64,000 nucleotides of DNA from NCBI GenBank assembly GCA_003024785.1, contig PUQB01000144.1:124001-188000 (forward strand). Reading direction: 5' to 3'. Position 1 is the first letter of the stretch, and each line of letters begins with the position of its first letter. The DNA comes from Selaginella tamariscina (taxonomy: Eukaryota; Streptophyta; Lycopodiopsida; Selaginellales; Selaginellaceae). A program made the position numbers and the translations under genes. Under the pieces are notes generated by a model. It was given only the letters and a program-made list of their open reading frames with translations, made no database searches and was not told the DNA's origin. Positions 1-11,742 of this stretch are shown piece by piece.

Positions 1-153
1 AAATGGCTCCTTAAGCATTTATTATGACATAAACTGTTGATTATGCGGCCCTTCTTATTTGAATACTGTTTACGACGGATTTAAAATGCCTATTTACTAC
101 GACGTAAACTGTTCATTAGGCGGCCCTTCTGCCTATTTGTTATGATATAATTA
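1..153. repeat. 75-bp satellite, truncated by window edge
   Basis: About two monomers of the tandem repeat that is fuller at 20060-20790 and 40725-41100. The monomer is recognised by ggcggcccttcttattt and ggatttaaaatgcctattta. Its position beside a relic small-gene promoter and an inverted small gene matches the other two arrays, so an ankyrin gene start is expected just left of the window. Confidence 0.8.
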
Positions 154-400
154 AGGAAAGCCTTAATTACATATTAAAAATTACTTGTAAATTCTTTAAA
201 ATTAAACGTAATCCTCCAAATGCACCTTCACAAACGAATATGCATCATTAACAGAACGAATTAGTATTTATAACACTCCACTATATCCGAACTTTAACTG
301 CAAAGGTACTGTTGAATGTTCGAATCCAAACTTCAAAACCACTGAAATTTCAAAGTTATATAAAGGATAAGCTTTTCTCTTGTTTTTTTCAACACTAAGC

Positions 401-440
<40 letters not shown>

Positions 441-656
441 TGAGATGGATTTTATTTTTCTCTCCCTAATCTCGGCTTGGAATATTAATTTAATAAATAT
501 GAGAAGTTATTAACAATTTGAAAAGAAGCTTTAAATTTAATATTATTTATATAAATTCCGTGTGAAACTTTAGTATTAGTAAATTTATAATCAACATTTT
601 AATTCTAAAGAAGACTCACTTAATAACTATTATTGAATATTATGTAGATAGATTTT
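154..656. promoter_or_regulatory. Orphan TATA promoter segment and (TG)n tract
   Basis: This spacer carries a TATA-box-like tatataaagg at 357-366 facing right, then a TG tract at about 402-437. The same segment drives the small gene in the 10.4-10.8 kb junction. Here the gene body to its right (657-1575) is inverted, so any transcript would be antisense. Nothing else gene-like is seen. Confidence 0.55.
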
Positions 657-1042
657 GATTAAGTGTCTGCTTTATGAGCTCTCTCGTTTGCTTGTTAATA
701 ATCCTGAGCTGAATAACAAGCTTGCCTTTGTCCGGTGTGCTGTCTTTAAGCCCATCCACTTCCATTATTGTGTTCTCCAAAAGCTTAAAAAAAATAACTA
801 TCTTCATGAAGATACTGGTAATTCTCTTGCAGTGTTTGTTGCCTCTCAGCCGAGTTATTGTTCCTCAATAACTATTTATTTATTTATTTATTTATATTAA
901 TTAATAAGTAATTAATAAATATAACGAACCTTGTTAAAAAGAAGGACTTCCGGGCGTAACGTGCGGTCTTTTGCATAGCTGCTTTCATAACAACTTCAAC
1001 TTGTTCAACAATTTCAACATCGTTCTCCTTCCTTGCCTGTTA

Positions 1043-1114
<72 letters not shown>

Positions 1115-1575
1115 ACATATACGACTTTCGATAAGTATGCTTGAGTGATGTGAAAAAACTCCTTACTTAAGCTGTCTACTAGTTCATGTGCTTTTGATAT
1201 TTTGTCTGTGGATTTAAGTAGGTCCATTAAGACTTCATGATACAGTAGTATCTGAAAAAAATTAAACACATAAATAACAATTAATTTATTTATACGTATG
1301 TATATGTGTATACGTGCATATATATACGTATATGTATAGTGTCACATACCTCTCTGTTTTATCAGTAGCTTTGCAAATGTATCTTATGTTAAGTGAAACC
1401 AGAGGAGTTTTGGACCCATTCCTGTGTCGGATTTGCATTTCTAAGAAAACCCATCACTAATTCATTTCTAATTAGATACAAAGATATGTGTGTGTATGTG
1501 TGCGCGTGCGTGTGTGTATGTGCGTGCATGTACTTAGTGATTGGAAGAAGAGAGCCCAAATGCGATTGACCCCAT
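657..1575 (-). pseudogene. Small plastid-type protein gene, inverted copy 1 (broken)
   Basis: Inverted copy of the five-exon gene at 10780-11742. All five exon equivalents are recognisable on the minus strand, in order from about 1575 down to 657. Breaks seen: four bases are missing just after the first codon, exon 1 has ct instead of the gt donor, and the last exon has a run of T that ends in an in-frame TAA inside the motif that reads S-Y-F-F in the intact copy. It is probably non-functional. The relic TATA box at 357-366 points into its 3' end, not its 5' end. Confidence 0.75.
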
Positions 1576-2903
1576 TTACTTATTAATATTAATGTCACTT
1601 TATTATAATTAACATTAATATGATAAACGATAAATTTTATGATAAATTTAAATAATTAATTCAATGTTCAATAGACACGTTAGATTCCTGAATATACCCA
1701 GAACGACTCATCATTAACTTATTAATATTAATAAGCTATATTAATATAGCTTATTAATATTAATATCACTTTATTATTTATTTTATAATTAACATTAATG
1801 ATAATTTAAATAATTAGTTTAATGTCCAACATCAAAATGCCAGTTTTTTAGCTGAATATACCTCACAACGACCCACAAATATAACTAAGGGGTAATTAAA
1901 TCTATTCCGTCGATCCAGCAAGCCGATATCGGATGGTCTAGAAGAGCTTAGGGTTCTTGAGATAAAATGTGAAGAAAACACGAATCTAGGAAGCAGAATG
2001 GTGATTCTAAGCTCAAATCTGTATATTTCTATGTCGGAAATCGTGAATCTAGGTCCGGTCAATCGGCGCTCCCTGTTCTTCAAGCGATCCTGATAAAGAA
2101 CAGGAGAGATTGACAAGTCGCAAGTTAGACGGATGACGGCACTTCAAGAAGGATAGCAAAATCTGTTAGGCTTGCTTCATACTCGATTTCAGGTAAAATC
2201 GCTGTCTCAAGTGCGTATAGAATAAATTAATCACTCGGAATATAATACTTCATTAAAACATGTGTATCTGTTCATATATATGAGCTTTATTCTTACATAT
2301 ATGTATATAAGTTGTCAAAACATATTCTATACGTACATCACTTCTAAACCTGGTAGTGGGTCTCATGATATATACATCGAATCGGCATATACACAGATGC
2401 ATCAAAGAATCTTTAAAACATTTATTTATATTCTAGATGATGGATATGTTCATATATATATATTTATGTGATAAGTTATGGAATCATTGTATTTGATTTT
2501 GTATGTTTCAGATGTGTTTATCTATGTATCTTGTGTCTATGTATGTGTCAGATGTGTTTATGTGCTCTTAAAAATTTGAACAAGTGTAAGGTTATGGGAT
2601 ATTCTCTTAGTATATTCTAATATTCATACGTGTATATCTTTCTATCTACCTTTGCATGCATGTATGAACCATGTACTATGCGTGAAAATGCGCATACACA
2701 CACGCATGTAATAAATGCATGTCATACATATGCATTAAATCGCCAAAGAGTTCTAATTACTGAATGCATGTTCTAGGTCATGATTAATCACGGTTTCTAG
2801 ACCGAGTCTAATGGCAGCAGAAGGCTTAGGTCCTGGAAATTCTTTGATTTGATCACCGGATTCATACATATATTCTGTTTCTGGAATGATACTGGAGCAG
2901 GCA
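1576..2903 (+). promoter_or_regulatory. Upstream region and leader of TPX2-like head, copy 1
   Basis: About 1.3 kb without a gene. The part at 1860-2200 is conserved in all five blocks and contains the palindrome ccgatatcgg (near 1925) and the telomere-box-like ttagggtt. It ends in atttcag followed by gtaaaa, a good splice donor, so it is probably the promoter and non-coding first exon of the TPX2-like gene with a leader intron of several hundred bases. An in-frame upstream ATG lies at 2886. Confidence 0.5.
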
Positions 2904-3205
2904 ATGGCTCAGAAGAGCTCATCGTTAGCTATGAAAGCTTACCAGTTGTCAATGGCGGCAGCTCAAGAACCTCCGGCAATGGATTACTGGGACTGGGACT
3001 ATCTGGTATAAATCTAGTATGAATTTATTCTTATTTTAGTTATAATTTTATTACATATTTAGGCATTTTTCTACATTATTTTGCTGATTGATGAATAATA
3101 CTGAAGAAACATTTAAACTAATATGTTATTGCGATTGCAGGAGCACATTGAGGCTCCTCAGTGGTTAGATTTGTCAGTGGAAGCATCTCTAGAAGGCACT
3201 GAAGG
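2904..3205 (+). pseudogene. TPX2-like gene head, exons 1-2 only (copy 1)
   Basis: Exon 1 (2904-3005, 34 codons) starts MAQKSSSLAM and ends D-Y-W-D-W-D-Y-L, with a two-residue duplication relative to the complete copy at 52282. Exon 2 (3141-3205) reads E-H-I-E-A-P-Q-W-L-D-L-S and ends in phase 2. Exons 3-11 are absent; the next coding sequence is the sugar transporter. It is a piece copied from the complete gene at 52282-55133. Splicing into PLT exon 2 would not be in frame. Confidence 0.85.
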
Positions 3206-3640
3206 GTATTTATGCATTTTTTTATTATGTGTGTGTATACATACGAAACTGAAACCAGTGTGTGTAAACATAAGTGTAAGTGAAAGTATGCATATATATA
3301 CACCCGCTTCCAAACATAGTATTGAACAAGCCACTTGTTTAGTAGTATAATAAATATAGGTTATACCGTATAGTTAAACGGGTATGTTAATAGACATAAT
3401 CTAACATTATGGTTGCTAAGTGATGAGGAAGATTGTCAAATCCCTCTGAGCTTCCCAAGAACCCTAAAGTTTTTCTGCTGAGTGGATTATTCTCCATTTA
3501 CATAATTTTTAAATACCTTGGGAACTGGTTCTTTATTTGAAAATTTAACTATGTTGTTAAGTTAAACTCTAATTATGAAATATGTAATTGTGTTTGTACA
3601 CTCTTATTTTTCTTATTTGTTTATATTTTATTTTTTATTT

Positions 3641-5955
3641 CCATATGAAGAATGTAGAACAGGAATTCTAGTTGGCTCCTTTAGTTGTAAGTATACTAAA
3701 CCCACATATATAGTATATTATGATTCTTTCAATCTATTTTCATACAATACAATTCTCTCTCTACACACACACACACACATATAATGTTTATTTATTTATT
3801 TATTTGTGTGTATTGTATTGCAGGGGGCTCTTATGGCAGGGAAGTTCGCAGATAGACTCGGACGAAAGGACAGTAGCATCAGGAATATTCTTCATTAGTA
3901 CTCACGACTGGACGTGTGTTTTCGGTATTGGAGTTGGGTTTGCTATGATTATTGCTCCAGTTTATACAGGTAGTTAATTAATAAATATTTTAATTATTTA
4001 AATTAATTTTTTGTTTTAGATATATAAGTATCAGCAGTATTTGTAAAGTCATTTATTTACAAGTTTAATTATTATATTTAATGAATATTTAAATTATGAA
4101 TCTCTCTAATAAAATCAAATGTTTTTTAACTTATCTAAATTAATTTACTATAAGTATTAGATTAATATCATTCTCTTTCTCAATATTCTTAAGAGTAATG
4201 AAATATTAAAAGTGTATATCTCAAATTTAAAGTTAATCCACATCAGAAATAATTATTTTAAAACGTACAGAGGACTAAAACTACTAATTAAAATATTGTG
4301 TTATATTAATTAATTAACAATATTATATATTAAACTAGTAGAAACTATATATTTTACAGCGGAGCTGTCACCGCCGGGGAGTAGGGTTTTTGGTTGTGTT
4401 TATTAACACAGGAATACTTATTGGTTATGTGGCAAACTTTGCACTCCCACCGGAAGAACACCAATCCACCCCCAGGGGATGGGGTATACGATCTCCAACC
4501 AAAAATCAACCAAGAATGGATGGCTCTCCCGCATCCATTCTTGGTTGATTTTTGGTTGGAGATCGTATACACCGTCCGAAGACCATCGGGTGGAGGGTAA
4601 TGCTGGGATTCGGTGGCTTTTCGGAGCAGTGGCTCATTATGCGGGACCGGGTACCAGAGGCAAAGAAGGTCCTTACAAAAACATGTGCAGGTATAAGGGA
4701 AAAATTATTAAATTCACCCTCTAATTTATATAATTATCAAACTGATCGTCTAGTTTTTATAATTCTCAAATTGGCCTCGAATTATATAAGCTTGATAATA
4801 TCCACACACACATGGAATGTTTTATATTTTTGCATTAAACAATCTATTTATCATTTGTGTTATATATATTTAATTTTAAACAATAGTGTGTGTGTGTTCC
4901 GATTAGTAGTAAATTTGACTTAAGGACACTTTGATAATTATATAAAAGTAGAGGGTCATTTTGATAATTTTTTCTATTTATAATTATTATAATCTTTTTA
5001 AATAAATCTTTGTTTTTTATATATGTAGGAAAAGATTTTAAATCATTTTATTTTTTATCACTAATCTTTTAACAAAATTTCTTCTTTTATTATGGCTATA
5101 GTGGAGTCACTGGGTGAGGAAGTGGAGCTTGTAGGGAAGGATGGTGCAGTACTGGCAGGGCCAGAGGGAAACAAGGACGACGATGAGTTGAGGATAGGAA
5201 GGAAGGGCAAGAGGAACAAGGGGAGAGTATGGAGACAGTTACTGTTACCATCCACTCTGGTTCGGAGGATGCTCCTCGTCTCGCTGGGTATACATTTTTT
5301 CCAGCAGGCGTCTGAGATCGACACGCTGGTGTACTACAGTCCGACTGTGTTTCAGCAGGCGGGATCAAGGGAAGAACAGCAGTTCTGGGCATGACCATTG
5401 CGGTCGGTCTCACCAAGATGCTGTTCATACTTGTTGTGACCATCTGGCTGGATACGTTCGGACGGAGGCCGCTGCTGATGGCGACAGCGCTTGCGACGGT
5501 CGCCGTCATGTTCCGTCTGCTTCACGTCAGCACCCACGGGGACACGTCGGCAACTGAACACGCCTCCCCGGCGGTTGTTGCCTGCTATGGTTATATGTGG
5601 GTTCATGGCGAGCTTCTCTATCGGATTCGGACCGACCGTCTACGTCCTGACGTCGGAGATATTCCCACTTATGCTCCGTGCGTGTGCTATGTCACTGTCC
5701 ATCGCGGTGAACCGTGGTGTAAGTGGGACGGTTGTGCTCACTTATCTCAGCTTGGCCACTGCCTTGACTACCTCCGGGGCGTTCTTGGTGTACACCTCCA
5801 TTGCGGTGGCGTCGGTGGTGTTTATCTACTTTGTTGTGCTGGAGACCAAGGGGAAGAGTCTGGAGGAGGTCTGCAAGTACTTTGGATGGGATCCTCTACA
5901 GGAGGAGAAGCTACAAGTACTCAAGCACATCCACGGTGACACAAACGCAGTATGA
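3641..5955 (+). pseudogene. Polyol/monosaccharide transporter, truncated copy 1
   Basis: Remnant of a major-facilitator sugar/polyol transporter (plant PLT group, H+ symporters of the plasma membrane). The exon 2 remnant is 3641-3686. Exon 3 (3824-3969) has G-A-L-M-A-G-K-F-A-D-R-L-G-R and G-V-G-F-A-M-I-I-A-P-V-Y-T but lacks about 35 bases in its middle. Exon 4 (4360-4690) carries a palindromic insertion. The last exon (from about 5093) includes H-F-F-Q-Q, F-G-R-R-P, the E-I-F-P loop and the C-terminal P-E-T-K-G-K-S-L-E-E signature (here L-E-T-K-G), and ends TNAV-stop. The first membrane exon is missing. Several small deletions, including loss of a segment after F-G-R-R-P-L-L, break the frame. 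Its 3' end faces the ankyrin gene 200 bases away. Confidence 0.9.
4484..4570. repeat. Perfect 39-bp inverted repeat with 9-base loop
   Basis: The arms 4484-4522 and 4532-4570 are exact reverse complements, beginning gtatacgatctccaacc, around the loop gctctcccg. The hairpin sits inside PLT exon 4 of block 1. It replaces the short segment between the loop after F-A-L-S-P and the conserved G-W-R-V-M-L-G found in the other blocks, and no other copy of the arm sequence is seen in the window. Confidence 0.95.
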
Positions 5956-6157
5956 AGGTGAAGGTGTAAGTAATGCAACAAAAATATGTATTCTTTAATA
6001 AAAAACTTTTGAAAAGGCCAGTATTTACACACACAATCCCCGGCTAGTCCATTACATTTTGTTATATGACGCTGCTGTAAGGGATTGTCAACTTACAAGT
6101 GTGTGACATATACACACTTACATTTATAGCAATTATATCCAACAACTATATATTTTA

Positions 6158-9100
6158 TTAAACTTCATTATGCTTGGGACATCCCTCACTTGAAATGTCG
6201 ATGCGGTTCTCCTTCTTAGCAAACGGTTCATCCCACAGGCCATCGTCCCAAGCATAAAGAGGCAAAACGCCAAAGATCCCAGGAACATAGCCACCGGAAT
6301 CCAAAATGTGGGAGCGGATTGAGTCGCGCTGCTTGTTGTTGGCAGGTTTGATGATAGATTGCTCCACTGCAGAGTGTACTGGTTCTATCATGTCCTCTCG
6401 TTTACTATTCCACATATTCCTTACTGTAGACCAAAGGTGACGAATGAATGGATCCACACGACGTCTCCATTAAATTGTCAGGTGTAAGAGCATTAACAGC
6501 CTTGCCAAATTTCCAGAGCCTGTGTCCGCAAAAGAATCCTCCAATGACGGTTGTGACTATCATGTTAGCTTGTAGCTTCAGCACCTTTGGTAACACTGCC
6601 AAGCCAGCCGATGCAAAAGCAGCAAGAACAAAGATTATGGAGATGACAAGCAAGACAGCTAACAGCTCCGAATATTCTCCACCAGATGTAAATTGAAAAC
6701 TGCAACGTTGGGTAACACTCCGGTGACCCCAGCTAGAGCACTGGCCATGCTAAAGAAGAAGGACAAGCTGTTCAACACCCAAAATGTCTGTACGTCCCCT
6801 CTGTTGATGGCCACATACTTAATAGCTGACTTTGGGTTGGGGTCGCTGATGGATACTGAAGTGGGGGCTGTAACACACCAGAAAATGTGACGGTTGCAAT
6901 CAATGCAGCTCCAACCAGGATGGCATTGAGTGCATCAATGTACCAGTCCCGATCCCTCTGCAGGTTCTCGTAGTACTTATCCCACTTGAGGTAGTCCAGC
7001 ATCATTGTATTTATCCGGTGCAACGTTACATACCAGTAAGGTGGCTTTCCAAACTTGTCGACCACGTCCCGCTTGCACCTTTATCTCCACAAAGCTCCTT
7101 GACAATCTCCTTGTCACCAAAGATGACCGCCCAATGTAAAGCTGTCCGGCCAGTGCGGTTGCCCACGTTGTTGGGATAGCCATCTAGCACCACCACATCT
7201 TTGCTTGTGTCTTTACTGGTAAGCTCCTTAATGAATGTTGTGATGTTGGTTGTCGACTCGCTCGAATGGCCTGCCTTTTGGATCTTGTTTCTGCTTCCTC
7301 TTGTTCAGTTGATGTTGATGTATGGAGTACTTCTGCTTTTGTTCAGTTCGGTGGAGATGTGCCATCCAGTAAGCCAGAGGCACATCATGCACCAGACCAA
7401 AAAATTCTCAACCTTGAACTTATCCACCGACCTTAGTTTTCTAGATTATCCTCCATTGTCGTCTTTAGTTCGGGTTGTCAGTCATCATTCTAGAAGATAA
7501 TTGACTTGCAATAAGTCATGTACCTGAGACAGTCGCATGTGTTTCACCAAGAGTTTCGCAAACTCTAATCCTTCTTTTCCCCCACTCTGCAACACTCTGT
7601 TGAAACTGGACTCTAGTTGCTTATGAAGCTCCTCATTTTCTTCCATTACTGCCAGAAATTCTCTGCCACACTCACCCTACTTTCGTCAGCATTGGCACGC
7701 ATAGCAAGAAATTCCAATGGTCGAGATTGATGCAACAACTCCTGTCTGTGGTTTACCTTTTGTAGCTCATCTGCAAGTTTTGAAGCTGTAGTAGCATTAC
7801 CATAGGCAGCCACACATGAAATCAAACTCCGACTCAAACTCAGCTTTCCATCAGAGCATCCTTTCAACGTCTCGCAGCATGCAACATCCAAAAGTTGGCC
7901 ATCAAGATTCAAATGATCTTCAAAAACCTCTGGATGTCATCTGTAAATGGATTTTTTCTTTGCTAATATGGGCAATCAGCAAACTTCTCAATACATTTCC
8001 TGAGTATTCTATAGCAGAAGAACCAGAACCTAGAACTGACCATAACCAAGGCGTCAGATTTTCCACTTTGTCTTTTACTTCCAAATCAATTCGGTCCTTG
8101 TTGTCCTTTTCTGCTCCCAGTAACCAGTCAATAGCCTGTTCGCATTCCATGCTGCATAATGTAAAGGACTAAGACCAGCCAAGCCCGTTAAGCTGTTAAT
8201 ATTGTAGTCCGTCCAAGTGAATCACTTATGAGCCGTAAAACACGTTGAGATGCGCTTCTGGCAGCAAAATGCAATGGTGTCACACCTGCATTATCCTCTT
8301 GAGCTGGATTAGCACCTTTCTCCTAATTAAATATTGAACCAGCTCGTAATCGTCTTCTGCTACAGCAAAATGCAAAGGTGTTTGCCCGTACCAATTTTTA
8401 ACTGTCGTTGCATGATGAACCAGCCACATCCAACAGTTGTTTAAAAATGTCAAGATCTCCTCCAATTGCAGCTGCGTGAAGAGCAGTGTTACCTAGGAAC
8501 AACTCGTCATGTGCCATAATATCTTTAATTTTCACAGCTCCTTCAGTATTTTGATCGAGCAAAATCTCCACCAAATACTTGTTGCTTAATTCACAAGCAA
8601 CGTGCAGAGCGCGACCCTTGTCGAGAATATCTGTAAAGTAATATATTGAGCATCATTTCAAAACGGTGCGGTTTAGTAAGCATACCTTTCAATTCTTGCA
8701 CCTTAATATTCATTGTTGGAATAAACTTTTGAACATGTCCTCTCCTTCCACCGAGAAGCAGCTAGGTGTATGGGTGTTGCATTTTGCAATTGCGTTGTGC
8801 CGTAAAAGGTCGCGACCACCTTGCTCAACAATCTCCTTGAACATGTTGCTCTTACGTCTAACAGCAAAGTGAAGAGGGTTGTTACCATCATCATCTGCCT
8901 GTCGAATTGCATCCTCGGCTTGAGCACCCAACTCCAGCATCAACATTTTAAAAATGTCGCTATTGCCACCGTACAGCTGCATGAAGAAGGGTCTGGTTTT
9001 TTATTTTTTACGAATCCCTTCCTTTGCTCTGTCACCAAGCTTATCCATGAGTGTCTTTAACATATCGACATTGCCTCTTTCAATTGCTGTACGAAGGACT

Positions 9101-10439
9101 GTGTTACCATGCAAGTCTTCTTCAAGTATTGCATCTTGGGCATGTCCACCTAACTTCCATAAGATTAAATTTACCATGTCAATGTTCCCACCTGAGCAGC
9201 TACATGAAGAACTGTCTTTCCCGACACATCTTTCTCATTGATGGTATTGCGTGCTTGACGACCTAGCTTAGTCACCACAACCTTCACAATGTCAAGCTGA
9301 CCAGATAACAGCTGCATGAAGCACGTGTTACTCTCACGTATCACACGCTTTGCTTCGTTGCCAAGCTTGTCAAGCAATACTACGAGAACATCCTTCTTTC
9401 CCCGGTCGGCAGCTGCATGAAGAACATTTTTGTTGGTGTTCTGCTGGATCGCATTAGAACCTTGCTCTCCTAGTCTCTCTAAGAGAAACTCCACAATGCT
9501 AACACTACCCTTCTCAGCAGCTGTATGAAGGATTGTGTCACCGCAACAGTCTTTCACGATGAATTTCATAGTCATCGCTCAGCCTAGACATTATCTCCTT
9601 GAAAACTTGTATGTCCCCACCTTAATGAAGAACTGTTCTACCAGGAACGTATCGTTCGAAGAATTTCATCTTTGGCTTCATCGCCCAATTTAGAGAGGAA
9701 ATCTCGACAGCCTTCAAATTACCAATCCGGGCAGCAAGATGTAGAACTGTCGAGTTGTCATCGCCTCTCTGAAAATCACATCCACTAGTCGATCCTCCAG
9801 GAAGTCAACCAACACCATAAGCATGTCCACATCTTTCCCCAAAACAGCCTTACGGAGCACTGTGAAACCACGTCCACCCGGTTGGCAAATTCCCTCTTCT
9901 GCAGTATCACCTAGCTCATTCAAAAGAAACCTGAGAACATCGCAGTGCTGGCAACATGAAGAACCGTGTCGCCATCGCTGTCCTTTTTGAGTATTTTGTT
10001 TTGACCCCATCACTTCCAAGCAAGTCCTTCACCAACACTAAATTGCCATCCTGCTTGCATGGTGCAATGCAAACTCGTCCTTAGTAAGGTCCTTGGAGCT
10101 AGAGGAGTCATCCAGGACAATCGGATCTGAACAGTGGAAATGTCAATTAGAAAGTATAGAGTCTCTCTTTATTAATTTAACTCACAAGTTTATGTATATA
10201 AAACATGTAAATTATATATATGAGTAATTAATGCTAGATATATTACCTTCTGAAAGGTCCAACACCTCACCGTTGGAGTTAGAGCAGTCATCCTCATCAA
10301 ATTGCACGACAACCCAATCTGAACAGTGGAAATGTCACTTAGAACTTTGAAGTGGAAAACAATGTATATAAAACATGTAAATATAAATGTTATATATGAA
10401 TTATGCATATTCTATACCTTCTGAATTGTGGAGCGCCAT
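6158..10439 (-). pseudogene. Ankyrin-repeat membrane protein (PGG-type), copy 1, cassette form
   Basis: Exons on the minus strand: 1 (10418-10439, M-A-L-H-N-S-E), cassette (10247-10318), main exon 1 (8686-10126) and main exon 2 (6158-8630). The product has a long run of 36-38-residue ankyrin-like repeats with T-V-L-H-x-A-A cores, a helical linker, two further ankyrins around R-T-A-L-H-W-A-V, and a C-terminal domain with about four hydrophobic segments starting A-I-L-V-G-A-A-L-I-A-T-V-T-F. That matches plant ACD6-like ankyrin/PGG proteins of the plasma or inner membranes. The frame is broken at many points by 1-10 base losses, especially in main exon 1. Some may be consensus errors. It is tail to tail with PLT and head to head with the small gene. 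Confidence 0.85.
10247..10318 (-). other. Symmetric 72-nt cassette exon of ankyrin gene
   Basis: The exon is bounded by ttcag on its 5' side and cagaag|gtaata on its 3' side, nearly the same boundaries as exon 1 and the intron before main exon 1. It adds 24 codons in frame (D-W-V-V-V-Q-F-D-E-D-D, ending L-D-L-S-E), acidic and low in hydrophobics. The surrounding intron is a local duplication of intron 1. It is present in copies 1 and 4 and absent from copies 2 and 3. Confidence 0.75.
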
Positions 10440-10779
10440 GGTAAACTAATCTTGAGAATGTACCCAAAACACTTAACCTTGACACAAATTGTTGCAATCA
10501 CTGATTATAGAGTTTTCAATACTGTATTTATAACACTCCACTAAGCTATTGCAACTCTCCTGTTGAATGTCCGAATTGAAACTTCGAAGCCACTGAAATT
10601 TCAAAGCAACTGTTTGCTTCTCTTTTATATAAAGGATAAGATTTGTGTGTGTGTGGTGCGTCTGTATTATTGAAGTTTTCTTACCTTTAAGTTTCTTTTA
10701 TCTTAATTTTAAACTTTATGAAAAGTGACATTAATTAATAAGTAAATAGCTATTAGGGTTGAGGGTTTATTTCATTAAA
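10440..10779. promoter_or_regulatory. Shared head-to-head promoter, ankyrin gene / small gene
   Basis: 340 bases separate the ankyrin start codon (10439, leftward) from the small gene start codon (10780, rightward). A TATA-like tatataaagg at 10626-10635 faces the small gene. The telomere-box-like ttagggtt lies at about 10754-10761, just before its ATG. A short TG tract follows the TATA box. No clear TATA box is seen for the ankyrin side. Confidence 0.6.
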
Positions 10780-11247
10780 ATGGCTATGGTCAATTGCATT
10801 TGGGCTTCTCCTCTTCCAATCAGTAAGTATATGCACGCACATACACATACACACATACGTCCACATACACACACACACACACATCTTTGTATCTAATTAT
10901 AAATGAATTAGTGATGGGTTTTCTTAGAAATGCACATCCGACACAGGAATGGGTCCAGACCTTCTCTGGTTTCACTTAATATAAAATACATTTGCAAAGC
11001 TACTGATAAACAGAGAGGTATGTGACACATATACGTATGCACGTATACACATATATATACTTATAAATAAATTTTATTGTTATTTATGTGTTTAATTTTC
11101 TTCAGATACTACTGTATCATACGATGCAACTGAAGTCTTAATGGACCTACTTAAATCCACAGACAAATATCAAAGAGCACATGAACTAGTAGACAGCTTA
11201 AGGAAGGAGTTTTTTCACATCACTCAAGCATACTTATCGAAGGTAAT

Positions 11248-11341
<94 letters not shown>

Positions 11342-11742
11342 TTAACAGGCAAGGAAGGAGAATGATGTTGAAATTGTTGAACAAGTTGAAGTTGTTATGA
11401 AAGCAGCTATGGCTGCAAAAGACCGCACCTTACGCCCAGAAGTCCTTCTTTTTAACAAGGTTCGTTATATTTATGAATTACTTATTAATATAAATAAATA
11501 AATAAATAAATAAATAGTTATTGAGGAACAATAACTCGGCTGAGAGGCAACAAACACTGCAAGAGAATTACCAATATCTTCACGAAGATAGTTATTTCTT
11601 CGAGCTTTTGGAGAACATAATAAGGGAAGTGGACGGGCTTAAAGACAGCACACCGGACAAAGGCAAGCTTGTTATTCAGCTCAGGATTATTAACAAGCAA
11701 ACGAGAGAGGTAGCAAAGCTCTTAAAGCAGGCATTAGTTTAA
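10780..11742 (+). CDS. Uncharacterised small protein, probably plastid-targeted (only intact copy)
   Basis: Five exons join without a break: 10780-10822, 10928-11017, 11106-11242, 11349-11459, 11518-11742 (606 nt, 201 residues), all with gt-ag borders. The first ~40 residues (MAMVNCIWASPLPI, then many K/R/S/H and no acidic residue until the mature part) look like a chloroplast transit peptide. The rest is helical and charged: V-S-Y-D-A-T-E-V-L-M-D-L-L-K, then R-P-E-V-L-L-F-N-K-L-L, then E-L-L-E-N-I-I-R-E-V-D-G-L-K. The R-P-E-x-x-L-x-N-x-L-L region loosely recalls plant plastid proteins of the At4g37920 type; that is a weak memory-based comparison. No catalytic motif is recognised. The other four copies in the window are all broken. 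Confidence 0.72.
11252..11336. repeat. (CA)n(TA)n microsatellite in intron 3
   Basis: An uninterrupted CA run followed by a TA run within the intron between exons 3 and 4 of the small gene. The equivalent introns in the inverted copies carry shorter TG/TA tracts, so it is length-variable between blocks. Confidence 0.9.

Noticed and set aside
2904..5955. In-frame fusion protein of TPX2-like exons 1-2 with PLT
   Set aside because: TPX2 exon 2 ends in phase 2, while PLT exon 2 needs phase 1; the join gives GGA then a TAG stop (visible in copy 2). Chimeric RNA is possible, a chimeric protein is not supported.
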